A stretch of DNA of 64,000 nucleotides from Arcticimaribacter sp002477625 (GCA_943846665.1 OX044358.1:186001-250000), one strand, 5' to 3'. Counted from the first letter of the stretch, positions 1-9,543 are shown. The notes: generated by a model not told the origin, from the letters alone. Translations and numbers: made by a program.

Positions 1-1211
1 AACGGAATTTGTTTTAAATAATGTAATCCTTTCAATCGATTACTGTTGTATATCGAAGATACTTGATTGTTGTAGGTGCTTTGATTTGAACTTGATGCTT
101 TTGAAAGAAGTTCATCAAAGAAAACCTGTGGTTCTGTTTTGATGTGATCCGACAATACGTAGTAGGTATCGTATGCTTTTTTTGGATGAATGTGCCAATG
201 CTGTTTTGGAGGGAACTTTCGCAAAAAGTTTTTTATCTTTTTTGAAACAACCATACCCCCAAGCGAAACCAATAAATCTGGTTGAAGGCTTTGCAATAAG
301 TCATCAAATCCATTCTCTAGCGGAGCAATTAAACTATCAATTACATCTATAAATCGGGGATGTTTGATGTTTGATGTTTTTTCTGTCATCACAATAACAG
401 AGGGGTCTGATGCCCATGCATTTAGAGTTTCTTCCGAAATTGAATGCGGTGCTAACACGCCAATTAAAATGATTTTTTTAGTAGCATTATTCCATAAATC
501 TACCATGGGTTTCCCAATACTGATTGGATCAGGTAGGTTTGAAGTTGTAACTTTTTGAAGTACAATTTCTGAGCTTGTTGTACCGTATAGCGGTTCTTCC
601 AGAGGAACATTCAAATGTACTGGACCCGATTGCGTATAAACCATATTGAGAACAGAGTTCAACTGCTCTTCATTGGATAACTGAATGCGTTCTTGCTCTT
701 CCAGCAACATGGTTGGGGTTGCATCAGCTGCTATTAGCTTCTGAGATGGATTTGTACGTAGTGCTTCAGTTGCATGAATAACATCCGGTTTTAAGTAAGC
801 CGCAGCTACAAGGTGGGGCTCAAAAACTTCTGGCTGGCGAATGGTCTGACCATCTCCAACGTCAATACGATGGGGCATCCGATCTGCTGAAATCACCACC
901 AACGGAATGTCGCTATAAAATGCTTCTGATACTGCTGGATAATAATTCAACAAAGCAGAGCCTGAGGTACATACTAGTGCTGTAGGCTGTTTCAATTGTT
1001 GTGCAAGACCCAAGGCGAAAAAAGCTGCTGAACGTTCATCCACTATACTGTAGGTCTTAAAGAAACTGTTTTGAATGAATCCTTGAGTTAAAGGAGCATT
1101 TCTCGAACCGGGTGAAATAACAATGTGTTGGATTTTTTTTAACGCACAAAAACCAACAACAGTTTGTGCTAAAGGGATTTCAGAAAAGGTTTGCACAGGG
1201 GATTCTTTCAT
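1..1211 (-). CDS. menD: MenD, SEPHCHC synthase (3' end beyond window)
   Basis: Thiamine-diphosphate enzyme that joins decarboxylated 2-oxoglutarate to isochorismate, the first committed step of menaquinone synthesis in the cytoplasm. The frame runs from an ATG at 1209-1211 down to the window edge, giving about 403 residues; the family is usually 550-580, so the C-terminal part lies outside the window. The N-terminus carries the family block ISPGSRNAPL, then VDERSAAFFALGLAQ with the conserved Glu, and CTSGSALLNYYPAV. It starts 54 bases downstream of the menF stop on the same strand, so the two are probably co-transcribed. The truncation is only the window boundary. Confidence 0.93.
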   Translation of the reverse strand, partial: MKESPVQTFSEIPLAQTVVGFCALKKIQHIVISPGSRNAPLTQGFIQNSFFKTYSIVDERSAAFFALGLAQQLKQPTALVCTSGSALLNYYPAVSEAFYSDIPLVVISADRMPHRIDVGDGQTIRQPEVFEPHLVAAAYLKPDVIHATEALRTNPSQKLIAADATPTMLLEEQERIQLSNEEQLNSVLNMVYTQSGPVHLNVPLEEPLYGTTSSEIVLQKVTTSNLPDPISIGKPMVDLWNNATKKIILIGVLAPHSISEETLNAWASDPSVIVMTEKTSNIKHPRFIDVIDSLIAPLENGFDDLLQSLQPDLLVSLGGMVVSKKIKNFLRKFPPKQHWHIHPKKAYDTYYVLSDHIKTEPQVFFDELLSKASSSNQSTYNNQVSSIYNSNRLKGLHYLKQIP

Positions 1212-1265
1212 TGCCAAACAAAAATACAAAACGCCGAAGATTGAAGGAAGTTTATTGTCTTTAAA

Positions 1266-2294
1266 TTACAGTGCTTTGCAAAAAGTTTTTGCCTTGCGCT
1301 GTGTTTCCCGCCATTCATTCATGGGATCACTTTCTGGGGTTATTCCAGCACCAACAAAAACATTATAGCCTTTTGAAGTTATTTCAGCACATCGCAAATT
1401 AACAAACAAATCTGCATTAGAATCACCATTAAAGAGGCCCAAAAAGCCGGTGTAAAATTTTCGGTCATAGCCTTCGTTCTCTAAAATAAAAGCTGTGCTT
1501 GTATCTTTTGGAACTCCTCCAACAGCAGGAGTAGGATGCAGCGCTTTAACTACTTTTGCGATAGATAATTCTTGGCTTTCGGCCTGCACATCCGTCTTCA
1601 AATGCCACAAAGCCCCTGCCTGAACAGATTCCACAGTACTAACTTTTGTTTCTACAGATGGAAAGGTCGTTTTCAGTGCAATTTCAATTGCCTCGGTAAC
1701 CAGCTGCTGCTCGTCAATTTCTTTAGAAGTCCATACAGCTTCTTGGCCTTCATCTGCAGTTGAAGTTCCAGCCAAAGCAATGGTGTGCAAACGATTATCT
1801 TTTACATTTGCAAAACGTTCTGGAGTGGCTCCCATCCACGATCCAGTAGCTGGGTGCTGCCAATAATACACAAAAGCTGTTGGATATAGCAATGCTAAAT
1901 TCTGAAAGGTTTGTGCCGCATTTTTTTCCATCGCATTCACCGTCAAAACCCTTGAAACAACTACTTTTTTGAGATCTGAATTTTCAAATTCATTCAGTGC
2001 AGATTGTACCAATGCAACAAAAGGATTTTGATTTTCATCGGGAACAGTCAGACCCGAACGAATTACGGTATTTGCTAAGGGCAAATCGAAACGATGACTA
2101 TAGGTGTTGGGGATATACGAATAGAAGTCTGTGTCTGCAAAAGGAGCCATCAAAAACCCAGCTTCAGAAAAGTCAAAGGTCATGTGCAACTGATCATCTT
2201 TTTGATAATACAGATTCACCTCCTGTGCATTCGGTAGTTTGAATGCAACAAAAGGCTGTTTATTCTTAGTTAGGGTATCTAATGCTTCGAGCAT
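1266..2294 (-). CDS. menF: Isochorismate synthase (MenF/EntC family)
   Basis: Chorismate-binding enzyme that isomerises chorismate to isochorismate, the substrate of the MenD encoded next to it. At 342 residues it is short for the family (usually 380-430), mainly because the N-terminal region is reduced. Conserved blocks appear in order: KKVVVSRVLTV, GSWMGATPERF, LHTIALAGT, the HPTPAVGG block near residue 250, EGYDRKFYTGFLGL, LFVNLRCAEI, and the C-terminal VGAGITPESDPMNEWRET with the metal-binding Glu residues. Its ATG abuts the stop codon of the upstream thioesterase with no spacer. The neighbouring menD favours a menaquinone rather than a siderophore role. Confidence 0.92.
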   Translation of the reverse strand: MLEALDTLTKNKQPFVAFKLPNAQEVNLYYQKDDQLHMTFDFSEAGFLMAPFADTDFYSYIPNTYSHRFDLPLANTVIRSGLTVPDENQNPFVALVQSALNEFENSDLKKVVVSRVLTVNAMEKNAAQTFQNLALLYPTAFVYYWQHPATGSWMGATPERFANVKDNRLHTIALAGTSTADEGQEAVWTSKEIDEQQLVTEAIEIALKTTFPSVETKVSTVESVQAGALWHLKTDVQAESQELSIAKVVKALHPTPAVGGVPKDTSTAFILENEGYDRKFYTGFLGLFNGDSNADLFVNLRCAEITSKGYNVFVGAGITPESDPMNEWRETQRKAKTFCKAL

Positions 2295-2711
2295 TTATTT
2301 TTTAGGTAAGGTTAGGGTTGTCAGTTTACAACTAGAAATTAAATCTTCAGCCTCGTTGGTGACTTTTATTTCCCAAATTTGAGTAGTTCTTCCGTTATGA
2401 ATTGCCTTGGCCTTTGCATAAACAAAGCCTTCGCTAATGCCCTTCAAATGGTTTCCAGACATTTCAATCCCGCGAACCATTGGGTTTTTGGTTTTATTAA
2501 ATAAATAAGCAGCTGCACTTCCAACACTCTCGGCTAACGCAAAAGTCGCTCCCCCGTGAAGAACGCCATCGGGCTGATGTAATTTAGGGGTTACAGGCAT
2601 TCGCGCTACCAAAAAATCATCTCCAACATCAACAAAATCAATTTCCAGTGTGCGCATCAAAGATTCCTTCTCCGATCCATTCATCATTTTCAATAGCTGC
2701 TCTTTTTCCAT
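2295..2711 (-). CDS. PaaI-type hotdog thioesterase, probably DHNA-CoA hydrolase (MenI role)
   Basis: A 138-residue single hotdog-fold thioesterase of the PaaI/YdiI group. The diagnostic segment HQPDGVLHGGATFALAESVG lies near residues 45-64, with the HGG turn and catalytic acidic residue typical of 4-hydroxybenzoyl-CoA thioesterase-like enzymes. The gene is first in a tight run with menF (0 bases apart) and menD, which suggests it hydrolyses 1,4-dihydroxy-2-naphthoyl-CoA in menaquinone synthesis. The fold is seen in the sequence; the substrate is inferred from the neighbours. A phenylacetyl-CoA-type substrate cannot be excluded. Confidence 0.8.
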   Translation of the reverse strand: MEKEQLLKMMNGSEKESLMRTLEIDFVDVGDDFLVARMPVTPKLHQPDGVLHGGATFALAESVGSAAAYLFNKTKNPMVRGIEMSGNHLKGISEGFVYAKAKAIHNGRTTQIWEIKVTNEAEDLISSCKLTTLTLPKK

Positions 2712-2813
2712 AGGCGTAAAAGTAATTAAAAACTAAAAAACAGTTCGCGGGCTTTGAATTTATTTAATTAATATAGTATAGTATGCATTATTATCTATAT
2801 TGTATATTTGAAA

Positions 2814-2921
2814 ATGGAAAAAATTTTAACTTTTCTGGCTGGATTGTCAATGGGATTTATCATGGCGTTAATTTTGATAATTACAATTGCTTTATTTGCT
2901 GGAGTAAAACTTACATATTAA
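2814..2921 (+). CDS. 35-residue single-pass membrane microprotein
   Basis: Short frame ATG to TAA, 35 codons plus stop. After a four-residue start (MEKI) the rest is almost wholly hydrophobic (stretches such as FLAGLSMGFIMALILI) and ends in KLTY, so it looks like one transmembrane helix. The stop lies 6 bases before the ATG of the TlpA-like thioredoxin, so the two are likely translated together. A TATATTTG box at 2803-2810 matches the Bacteroidota -7 element but is only 3 bases from the ATG, implying an almost leaderless message if real. No family recognised. It could be an accessory subunit of the anchored thioredoxin, or a chance frame. Confidence 0.45.
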   Translation: MEKILTFLAGLSMGFIMALILIITIALFAGVKLTY

Positions 2922-2927
2922 AATACT

Positions 2928-3461
2928 ATGTTTAAAAAAGGCTTAATAACTGGGTTTATACTTGGTATTGTACTCATCATATCTGCCATTGGTTATCTGT
3001 TTTATACTGCTGGAAGCACTATAGAAGAAACAGCGACTGTTGCTCAAAAGGAGCGTTTCAAAAAAATGGAGTTAATTCTTCATGATCTGGAAGGAAGAGA
3101 AATTAATTTAAAAGATTACTCAGATAAAACAATTTTGATTAATTTTTGGGGTACTTGGTGCGCTCCTTGTATAGCAGAAATGCCTTTCTTACAAGAAGTA
3201 TATCATACCGTTAAAGATGATTATGTGTTTCTCATGATCACCGATGAATCGCTTGATGAAGTTATACCATTTACTAAAAAAAATGCTTATGACTTTACCT
3301 TTGCACTTTCCAACAAAAAAATCAGGGGGCAAATTCCTACCTTTTCAACTACTTATATTCTTGATAAAGATCATAATGTTACACACTTTAAAAAAGGGTC
3401 TTTTGATGAATCAAATAAGGAAAGTTTAGTTGCTCTTTTGAGGGAAATATCAAAGAATTAA
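2928..3461 (+). CDS. Membrane-anchored TlpA/ResA-like thioredoxin
   Basis: A 177-residue protein with an N-terminal signal anchor (hydrophobic run about residues 9-30) followed by a thioredoxin-fold domain. The active site reads FWGTWCAPCIAEMPFL, with Cys78 and Cys81 in a WCxPC motif typical of TlpA/ResA/DsbE disulfide reductases facing the periplasm. The conserved cis-Pro region is visible around IPTFSTTYILD. Likely role: reducing disulfides in exported proteins or apocytochrome c, or redox stress defence; the exact partner cannot be read from sequence. It follows the 35-residue membrane microprotein by 6 bases. Confidence 0.85.
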   Translation: MFKKGLITGFILGIVLIISAIGYLFYTAGSTIEETATVAQKERFKKMELILHDLEGREINLKDYSDKTILINFWGTWCAPCIAEMPFLQEVYHTVKDDYVFLMITDESLDEVIPFTKKNAYDFTFALSNKKIRGQIPTFSTTYILDKDHNVTHFKKGSFDESNKESLVALLREISKN

Positions 3462-3483
3462 GAGCATAATCCTAGTAGAGTGA

Positions 3484-3870
3484 TTTATTAAAATTGAATT
3501 TCTTAAGTTTAAACGAATAGCGGGCGCCCCATTCACCTATATCACAATCAATGGCGTTGAACATAAAGTGATCATTGATTTGGGATCATCATCTGAATTC
3601 AACCTCCCTCAAGGGTCTAAATTGGCCAAGCAGCTCCTTCGAGAATTTAGTTTTAAAAATAATGAGCGAGAGCGGTATACCATTGGTGGAATTGAAACAA
3701 TAACAGAGCAAATTGGAGTTATCCCACAAATCAAAATTGGAGAAATTGAATTTAAAAACGTGAAAACGAGTATTAACATCTCTAGTCAAGCTCGGATTGG
3801 AAGTGCTTTTTTTAAAGACTGTATTGTCTACATCGACAACAGCAACAACCGCTACATATTAAAAAAGTAA
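3484..3870 (+). pseudogene. Remnant of a retropepsin-like aspartyl protease
   Basis: The frame is open from just after a TGA (3481-3483) to TAA at 3868-3870 but has no ATG before the conserved domain; the first recognised start codon, GTG at 3568, already lies inside it. The text FTYITINGVEHKVIIDLGSS resembles the first active-site loop of exported retropepsin-like proteases of Bacteroidota, followed by IGSAFFKDCIVYIDN near the C-terminus. The catalytic triplet Asp-Thr/Ser-Gly reads Asp-Leu-Gly (Asp codon at 3577), and no signal peptide or N-terminal half is present. I read it as a 5'-truncated, inactive relic. A functional protein from an ATT start is less likely. Confidence 0.5.
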
Positions 3871-3933
3871 TACAACGGAAGATTAAAATAAGATTCTAAA
3901 GAAATCCCTAACTTGTTTTTTTTAATAGAATCC

Positions 3934-6492
3934 ATGAACAAAATACACTCCATCCTATCGCTTGTCTTTCTGTGTCTTCTTTCCTGTAAGGGCATTCCAG
4001 AACCTATTATAAATACAACGGGAGTTTCCTTGGAACTTGCCCAGTATCGTGCAGCCCAAATCTCGAATGTAGTCTATGATCTAAGCTTTTATATTCCAAA
4101 GCAAAAAGAGCAACCCATTTCATCAAAACTTAAATTAAAACTAAGCCTCAGTGATCTTAGGAACCCCCTGTATTTAGATTTTAAAGAAAATTCAAAAAAC
4201 CTGCAACACCTGACAGTTAACGAACAAAAAATTGATATTCAACACGAACTAGAACATCTGATTATTCCGCAAGAGTACTTAGTCTTGGGTCAAAATCAAA
4301 TTACAATTGAATTTATTGCGGGTGATTTATCCCTCAACCGAAACGATGATTACCTCTACACCCTTTTAGTTCCCGATCGTGCAAGAACACTATTTCCATG
4401 TTTTGATCAGCCCGACATTAAGGCTACTTATAAGCTCAGCATTCGTGTCCCAAAAGATTGGACAGTTTTGGCTGGGGCTTCCTTAAATACTCGGGCAAAC
4501 GACGGTGTAAACTCAACCTTTATCTTCAACACAAGTGATTTGATGAGTACCTATTTGTTTTCTTTTGTAGCCGGTAACTTTCAACAGGCTGCTACAACTG
4601 GGAAAAAACGTTTTATGAATTTACTCTATCGAGAAAGTGATCCGACCAAGACCAACCGTAGCATCCCATCTCTTTTTGCTATCCATCAATCCAGTTTAGA
4701 CTATTTAGAAGATTACACGGACACTGCATATCCATTTCAGAAATTCGACTTTGCCACCATTCCTGGTTTTCAGTATGGAGGAATGGAGCATACGGGAGCC
4801 ATTCAATACCGTGAATCGGTTTTATTTTTAGATGAAAATGCAACACAGACTCAAGAGTTGTCACGGGCAAAACTTATTGCGCACGAAACAGCCCATATGT
4901 GGTTTGGAAACTTGGTTACCATGGAATGGTTTACAGATGTTTGGATGAAAGAGGTCTTTGCAAATTTCATGGCTGGGAAAATTGTAAATCCACTTTTCCA
5001 AAGCATCAACCACGACCTACAATTTCTGACTGCCCACTACCCTAGGGCTTATGGGGTAGATCGTTCACAAGGCAGTAACCCCATTCGGCAAGAGCTGGAT
5101 AATCTAGAGCATGCAGGGTCGCTTTACGGCAGCATCATCTACAACAAAGCACCCATTATGATGCGCCAATTGGAGTTGGCACTAGGCAAAGAGGCATTTA
5201 AAGAAGGTATTCGGACCTATATTAAACGCTACAGCAATAGCAATTCAGATTGGAATGGACTGGTCTCTATACTAGATCAAAAAACGGATTTGGATCTAAA
5301 GCAATGGAGTGATGTGTGGGTAAACTCAACTGGACGTCCGGTTTTTTCAGAACAAATAACCTACGATGAGAATCAAAACATAAGCCAATTCAATTTGATG
5401 CAAGAAGCAGAAGATGGAACAACTAAGATTTGGCCGCAAGCATTTGAAATTGATCTTGTTTATGCGGATCATATTCAAAAAATAGCAGTCGTCAGCAACC
5501 GTAAAAAGATCGAGCTTCCCGAAGCAATTGGTTTGAAAAAACCCAAAACCATAATCTATAACAGCAATGGATTTGGTTATGGTGTATTCCCTACCAATAA
5601 AAAAAACTTAGATGTTTCCTTTGAACTAAAAAGTGAAGTTTCTAAAGCCCATATATACCTCAATACTTACGAAAATTTAGTTCTTGGTAATGGCAATGTA
5701 ATGAATACCTATCACAGTTTCGTAAAAGGCATTGAGCTCGAATCTAATGAATTGATTTTAGCTTTATTAACAAGACAAACTCTTGCTTTATTTTGGTGTC
5801 ATTTAAGCAGTATTGAACGTGCTGAGTTGCAGCCTCAATTGGAAGCGGTTCTTTTAAAACGATTGAATTCTGTAGCATCCCAAAATATTAAAAAAACACT
5901 TTTCAATACCTATCAGTCCATTGCCTACTCCCCAGATGGCCAAGCAAGACTATTTCGGATTTGGAGTGAAGAAGATCAATTCGATAATCTAAGGCTGAAT
6001 CAAGATGATTATACACGTTTGGCTCAGACCCTAGCGCTTTACGGGCATCCACAAGCAGTGAGCATTTTAAAACAAGCAAAAGCAAAGCTAACCAATCCGG
6101 ACAAGCGGGGACGTTTTGACTTTATAGCCCCTGCACTTTCTAATGATTCAGAAATACGAGCTGCATTTTTCGAATCCTTCCGGAATCCTGAAAATAGAGC
6201 AAAAGAAAGTTGGGTACAAACTGCAGCTGCCTATATACACAATCCGTTACATCAAAAGGAATCTATTCATACACTCAACATTAGTTTAGAATTACTGGAA
6301 GAAATTCAACAAACTGGCGACATCTTCTTTCCCAAACGTTGGTTAGACGCTACCGTTGGACTTTACACCTCCGAAGCAGCTTATGATCTTGTCGTTACTT
6401 ATTTAGAAAATCACCCCAACCTAGATGCCAATTTAAAAAGAAAATTGCTTCAAGCATCTGATTTACTCTTCAGAAAACATGCAGAGAAGTAA
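3934..6492 (+). CDS. M1-family aminopeptidase, predicted lipoprotein
   Basis: Zinc aminopeptidase of the PepN/gluzincin M1 family, about 852 residues from the ATG at 3934. An in-frame TTG at 3913 is rejected because the ATG starts a clean lipoprotein signal ending LLSC with Cys18. Active-site elements: exopeptidase motif QYGGMEHTGAIQYRE near residue 282 (a GAMEN equivalent), zinc motif HETAH with His317 and His321, and the third ligand Glu340 in KEVFANF. A substrate Tyr and a long alpha-helical C-terminal domain follow. It probably trims peptides at the outer membrane or cell surface for nutrient uptake. It stands alone between the retropepsin relic and rlmF. Confidence 0.92.
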   Translation: MNKIHSILSLVFLCLLSCKGIPEPIINTTGVSLELAQYRAAQISNVVYDLSFYIPKQKEQPISSKLKLKLSLSDLRNPLYLDFKENSKNLQHLTVNEQKIDIQHELEHLIIPQEYLVLGQNQITIEFIAGDLSLNRNDDYLYTLLVPDRARTLFPCFDQPDIKATYKLSIRVPKDWTVLAGASLNTRANDGVNSTFIFNTSDLMSTYLFSFVAGNFQQAATTGKKRFMNLLYRESDPTKTNRSIPSLFAIHQSSLDYLEDYTDTAYPFQKFDFATIPGFQYGGMEHTGAIQYRESVLFLDENATQTQELSRAKLIAHETAHMWFGNLVTMEWFTDVWMKEVFANFMAGKIVNPLFQSINHDLQFLTAHYPRAYGVDRSQGSNPIRQELDNLEHAGSLYGSIIYNKAPIMMRQLELALGKEAFKEGIRTYIKRYSNSNSDWNGLVSILDQKTDLDLKQWSDVWVNSTGRPVFSEQITYDENQNISQFNLMQEAEDGTTKIWPQAFEIDLVYADHIQKIAVVSNRKKIELPEAIGLKKPKTIIYNSNGFGYGVFPTNKKNLDVSFELKSEVSKAHIYLNTYENLVLGNGNVMNTYHSFVKGIELESNELILALLTRQTLALFWCHLSSIERAELQPQLEAVLLKRLNSVASQNIKKTLFNTYQSIAYSPDGQARLFRIWSEEDQFDNLRLNQDDYTRLAQTLALYGHPQAVSILKQAKAKLTNPDKRGRFDFIAPALSNDSEIRAAFFESFRNPENRAKESWVQTAAAYIHNPLHQKESIHTLNISLELLEEIQQTGDIFFPKRWLDATVGLYTSEAAYDLVVTYLENHPNLDANLKRKLLQASDLLFRKHAEK

Positions 6493-6543
6493 AATGAAGC
6501 TGCTCATGAAACAGTATCTTTGACGGATTCCAAAAACAGATTC

Positions 6544-7503
6544 ATGGCTACTTCAAAAAAACCTCAGGAAAAATCAAGATTGCATCCGCGCAATAAAAAT
6601 CGGGAGCGTTATGATTTAAACGCATTAATTACAACAAACCCTGAACTGAAAGCGTTCGTTAAGCCCAATAAACATGGAGATGATTCGGTAGACTTTGCCA
6701 ATCCGAAAGCAGTAAAGATTTTAAATAAAGCCCTGTTAAACCACTACTATGGAATAGCATATTGGGACTTTCCAGACAGCAACCTCTGCCCTCCTATTCC
6801 AGGAAGAGCCGATTATATTCACTACCTCGCAGACTTACTTTGCGAACACAACTTTGGCAGAAATCCGAAGGGATCAAAAATTAAGTGCTTAGATGTTGGT
6901 GTTGGTGCAAATTGTATTTATCCAATTTTGGGAGCTACCGCATATAATTGGAATTTTATTGGATCTGACATTGACCCGCAATCAATAACTAATGCAGAAG
7001 AAATTGTAAAAGCAAACCCCAGTTTAGTTGGTAAAATAGAATGCAAACTTCAAAAAGATTCTAAAGCAATGTTCAGAGGAATTATCGGAAGTAAAGATGT
7101 CGTCGACCTTACATTGTGCAACCCACCCTTTCATGAGTCTGAAGAAGCAGCACAAAAAGGAAGCCTAAGAAAAGTACAGAATCTCAGTGGGAAGAAAATA
7201 AAAACAGTAGCTCTAAACTTTTCTGGAGTGAGCAAAGAACTCATTTATGAAGGCGGTGAAATTAAATTCATTTCGAATATGGTATTGCAGAGCAAAACCT
7301 TTGCAAACAATTGTTTCTGGTTTACTACCCTCGTATCCAAACAATCGAATCTTAAAGCCATCTATAAAGTCTTAGATCAAGTTGGAGCATTTGAAGTAAA
7401 AACCATTCCCATGGGGACTGGAAATAAGGTAACTCGAATCGTTGCTTGGACTTTTCTCACTAAGGACAAGCAAAATGAATGGAGCAAAAGTCGCTGGAAG
7501 TAA
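6544..7503 (+). CDS. rlmF: RlmF, 23S rRNA (adenine-1618-N6)-methyltransferase
   Basis: SAM-dependent methyltransferase that makes m6A1618 in 23S rRNA, 319 residues from the ATG at 6544. The start was chosen because family similarity begins at LHPRNKNRERYDLNAL; a TTG start 24 bases earlier is possible. Recognisable blocks: VDFANPKAVKILNKALL, the PGRADYIHYLADLL segment, SAM-binding LDVGVGANCIYP and the catalytic NPPF (Asn193) of N6-adenine methyltransferases. Length and order match the E. coli YbiN/RlmF family throughout. Transcription is convergent with dnaK, with a shared hairpin terminator between them. Confidence 0.95.
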   Translation: MATSKKPQEKSRLHPRNKNRERYDLNALITTNPELKAFVKPNKHGDDSVDFANPKAVKILNKALLNHYYGIAYWDFPDSNLCPPIPGRADYIHYLADLLCEHNFGRNPKGSKIKCLDVGVGANCIYPILGATAYNWNFIGSDIDPQSITNAEEIVKANPSLVGKIECKLQKDSKAMFRGIIGSKDVVDLTLCNPPFHESEEAAQKGSLRKVQNLSGKKIKTVALNFSGVSKELIYEGGEIKFISNMVLQSKTFANNCFWFTTLVSKQSNLKAIYKVLDQVGAFEVKTIPMGTGNKVTRIVAWTFLTKDKQNEWSKSRWK

Positions 7504-7531
7504 TTCAGATTTTTCGAATTGTTTAAAACAA

Positions 7532-7559
7532 AAAAAGCACCGCAAATGCGGTGCTTTTT
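7532..7559. terminator. Bidirectional intrinsic terminator between rlmF and dnaK
   Basis: A perfect inverted repeat: AAAAGCACCGCA, a two-base centre, and its complement TGCGGTGCTTTT. The GC-rich stem (GCACCGCA) is flanked by A-run and T-run so it can work on both strands. It lies between the convergent rlmF stop (7503) and dnaK stop (7578), where a shared terminator is expected. Confidence 0.9.
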
Positions 7560-7577
7560 AATTTATAAGAACGGTTG

Positions 7578-9488
7578 TTATTCTTTAACTTCTTCGAAGT
7601 CAACATCCTGAACATCATCTCCTGCGGCGCCTTCGGTAGCTGGTTCGCCTTGTGCATCTGCTCCGGGTTGAGCAGCTCCATCGGCTTGTGCTTTATACAT
7701 TTCCTCAGAAGCATTTTTCCATGCCTCATTGATTTTTTCTAAAGCTGGCTCTGTAAGTGCAATATCTTTAGCTTCGAATGCTTTCTTCAATTCTTCTAAA
7801 GCCTCTTCAATTGGTTTTTTCTTATCCTCAGAAAGTTTTTCACCAAATTCTTTCAATTGACTTTCAGTTTGGAAAATCATTTGATCGGCACTGTTGAGCT
7901 TATCAACTTGTTCCTTTGCAGCTTTATCAGATTCTGCATTGGCTTCAGCTTCTTGACGCATTTTTTGGATTTCTTCTTCAGTTAAACCAGAAGAAGCCTC
8001 AATACGAATGTCTTGAGTTTTGCCAGTTGCTTTATCAGATGCAGCTACTTTAATAATTCCATTGGCATCAATATCAAAGGTAACTTCAATTTGTGGGGTT
8101 CCTCTTTTAGCTGGAGGAATACCATCTAAGTGAAAACGACCGATGGTCTTGTTATCCGTTGCCATAGAACGCTCTCCTTGGATTACGTGAATCTCAACTG
8201 AAGGCTGATTGTCAGCAGCAGTTGAAAATACTTGCGACTTTTTAGTTGGGATGGTTGTATTTGACTCAATCAATTTGGTCATTACACCACCCATTGTTTC
8301 AATTCCTAAAGATAAGGGAGTAACATCCAATAGTAAAACATCTTTTACATCTCCAGATAATACACCACCTTGAATTGCAGCACCAACGGCAACAACTTCA
8401 TCAGGGTTTACTCCTTTCGATGGTTTCTTCCCAAAGAATTTTTCAACTTCTTCTTGAATTACAGGAATACGAGTAGAACCACCCACTAAAATAATTTCGT
8501 CAATTTCAGATGTTGATAAACCAGCATCATCTAAAGCTTTCTTTACAGGAGCCATTGAACGACGAACTAATTCATCTGCTAATTGTTCAAATTTAGAACG
8601 TGTTAGGGTTGTTACCAGGTGTTTCGGTCCTGAAGCAGTAGCCGTTACATAGGGTAAATTTATTTCTGTTTGTGGGGAAGAAGAAAGCTCGATTTTTGCT
8701 TTTTCGGCAGCTTCCTTTAAACGTTGAAGTGCCATTGGATCTTTACGTAAATCAATATCCTCAGCAGCTTTAAAGTCATCTGCTAACCAATCAATTAATA
8801 CTTGATCAAAATCATCTCCTCCAAGGTGTGTGTCTCCGTTTGTTGATAGTACTTCAAAAACACCATCCCCTAATTCAAGGATGGAGATATCAAAAGTTCC
8901 ACCTCCAAGGTCATAAACAGCAATCTTGCGATCTGCACCGTCTTTTTTATCTAAACCATAAGCCAATGCAGCAGCAGTAGGCTCGTTGATGATCCGTTGT
9001 ACCTTAAGTCCAGCGATTTCACCAGCTTCTTTAGTAGCTTGGCGCTGTGCATCGTTGAAGTAGGCAGGAACAGTAATAACTGCTTCTGTCACATCATGTC
9101 CTAAATAGTCTTCTGCAGTTTTCTTCATTTTCTGAAGAATCATAGCAGAAAGTTCCTGTGGCGTATACAAACGGCCATCGATGTCTACCCTAGGGGTGTT
9201 ATTATCACCTTTAACAACTTTGTAAGCTACAGTAGAAGCTTCTTTTGAAGATTCAGAATATTTATTCCCCATAAAACGTTTTACCGAAGCAATCGTTTTT
9301 GTTGGGTTAGTAACCGCTTGACGTTTTGCAGGGTCACCAACTTTAATTTCACCGCCTTCAACAAATGCAATTACGGAAGGAGTTGTTCTCTTTCCTTCAG
9401 CATTTGGGATCACTACAGGTTCATTTCCTTCCATTACAGAAACACACGAGTTGGTAGTTCCTAAATCAATTCCAATTATTTTACTCAT
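7578..9488 (-). CDS. dnaK: DnaK (Hsp70) chaperone
   Basis: ATP-dependent cytosolic chaperone, 636 residues. The start is the ATG at 9486-9488, giving MSKIIGIDLGTTNSC; a further 15 codons upstream are open but not family-like. The nucleotide-binding domain shows the Hsp70 signatures IGIDLGTTNS, VYDLGGGTFD and ILVGGSTRIP; the substrate domain and helical lid follow. The tail ends DVDFEEVKE, an EEVD-like end, after a Gly/Ala-rich linker. dnaJ and grpE are not adjacent. Upstream (9489-9668) lies a strong palindrome that may mediate heat-shock control. Confidence 0.98.
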   Translation of the reverse strand: MSKIIGIDLGTTNSCVSVMEGNEPVVIPNAEGKRTTPSVIAFVEGGEIKVGDPAKRQAVTNPTKTIASVKRFMGNKYSESSKEASTVAYKVVKGDNNTPRVDIDGRLYTPQELSAMILQKMKKTAEDYLGHDVTEAVITVPAYFNDAQRQATKEAGEIAGLKVQRIINEPTAAALAYGLDKKDGADRKIAVYDLGGGTFDISILELGDGVFEVLSTNGDTHLGGDDFDQVLIDWLADDFKAAEDIDLRKDPMALQRLKEAAEKAKIELSSSPQTEINLPYVTATASGPKHLVTTLTRSKFEQLADELVRRSMAPVKKALDDAGLSTSEIDEIILVGGSTRIPVIQEEVEKFFGKKPSKGVNPDEVVAVGAAIQGGVLSGDVKDVLLLDVTPLSLGIETMGGVMTKLIESNTTIPTKKSQVFSTAADNQPSVEIHVIQGERSMATDNKTIGRFHLDGIPPAKRGTPQIEVTFDIDANGIIKVAASDKATGKTQDIRIEASSGLTEEEIQKMRQEAEANAESDKAAKEQVDKLNSADQMIFQTESQLKEFGEKLSEDKKKPIEEALEELKKAFEAKDIALTEPALEKINEAWKNASEEMYKAQADGAAQPGADAQGEPATEGAAGDDVQDVDFEEVKE

Positions 9489-9543
9489 CTCAATATATTT
9501 TATTTTAAAACTTATAGTCAAGTAGTATGCCACAACAAAAAAA

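Noticed and set aside
3568..3870. Intact 100-residue gene starting at GTG 3568
   Set aside because: The start lies inside the conserved first loop of the retropepsin fold, so it would be a truncated domain without export signal.
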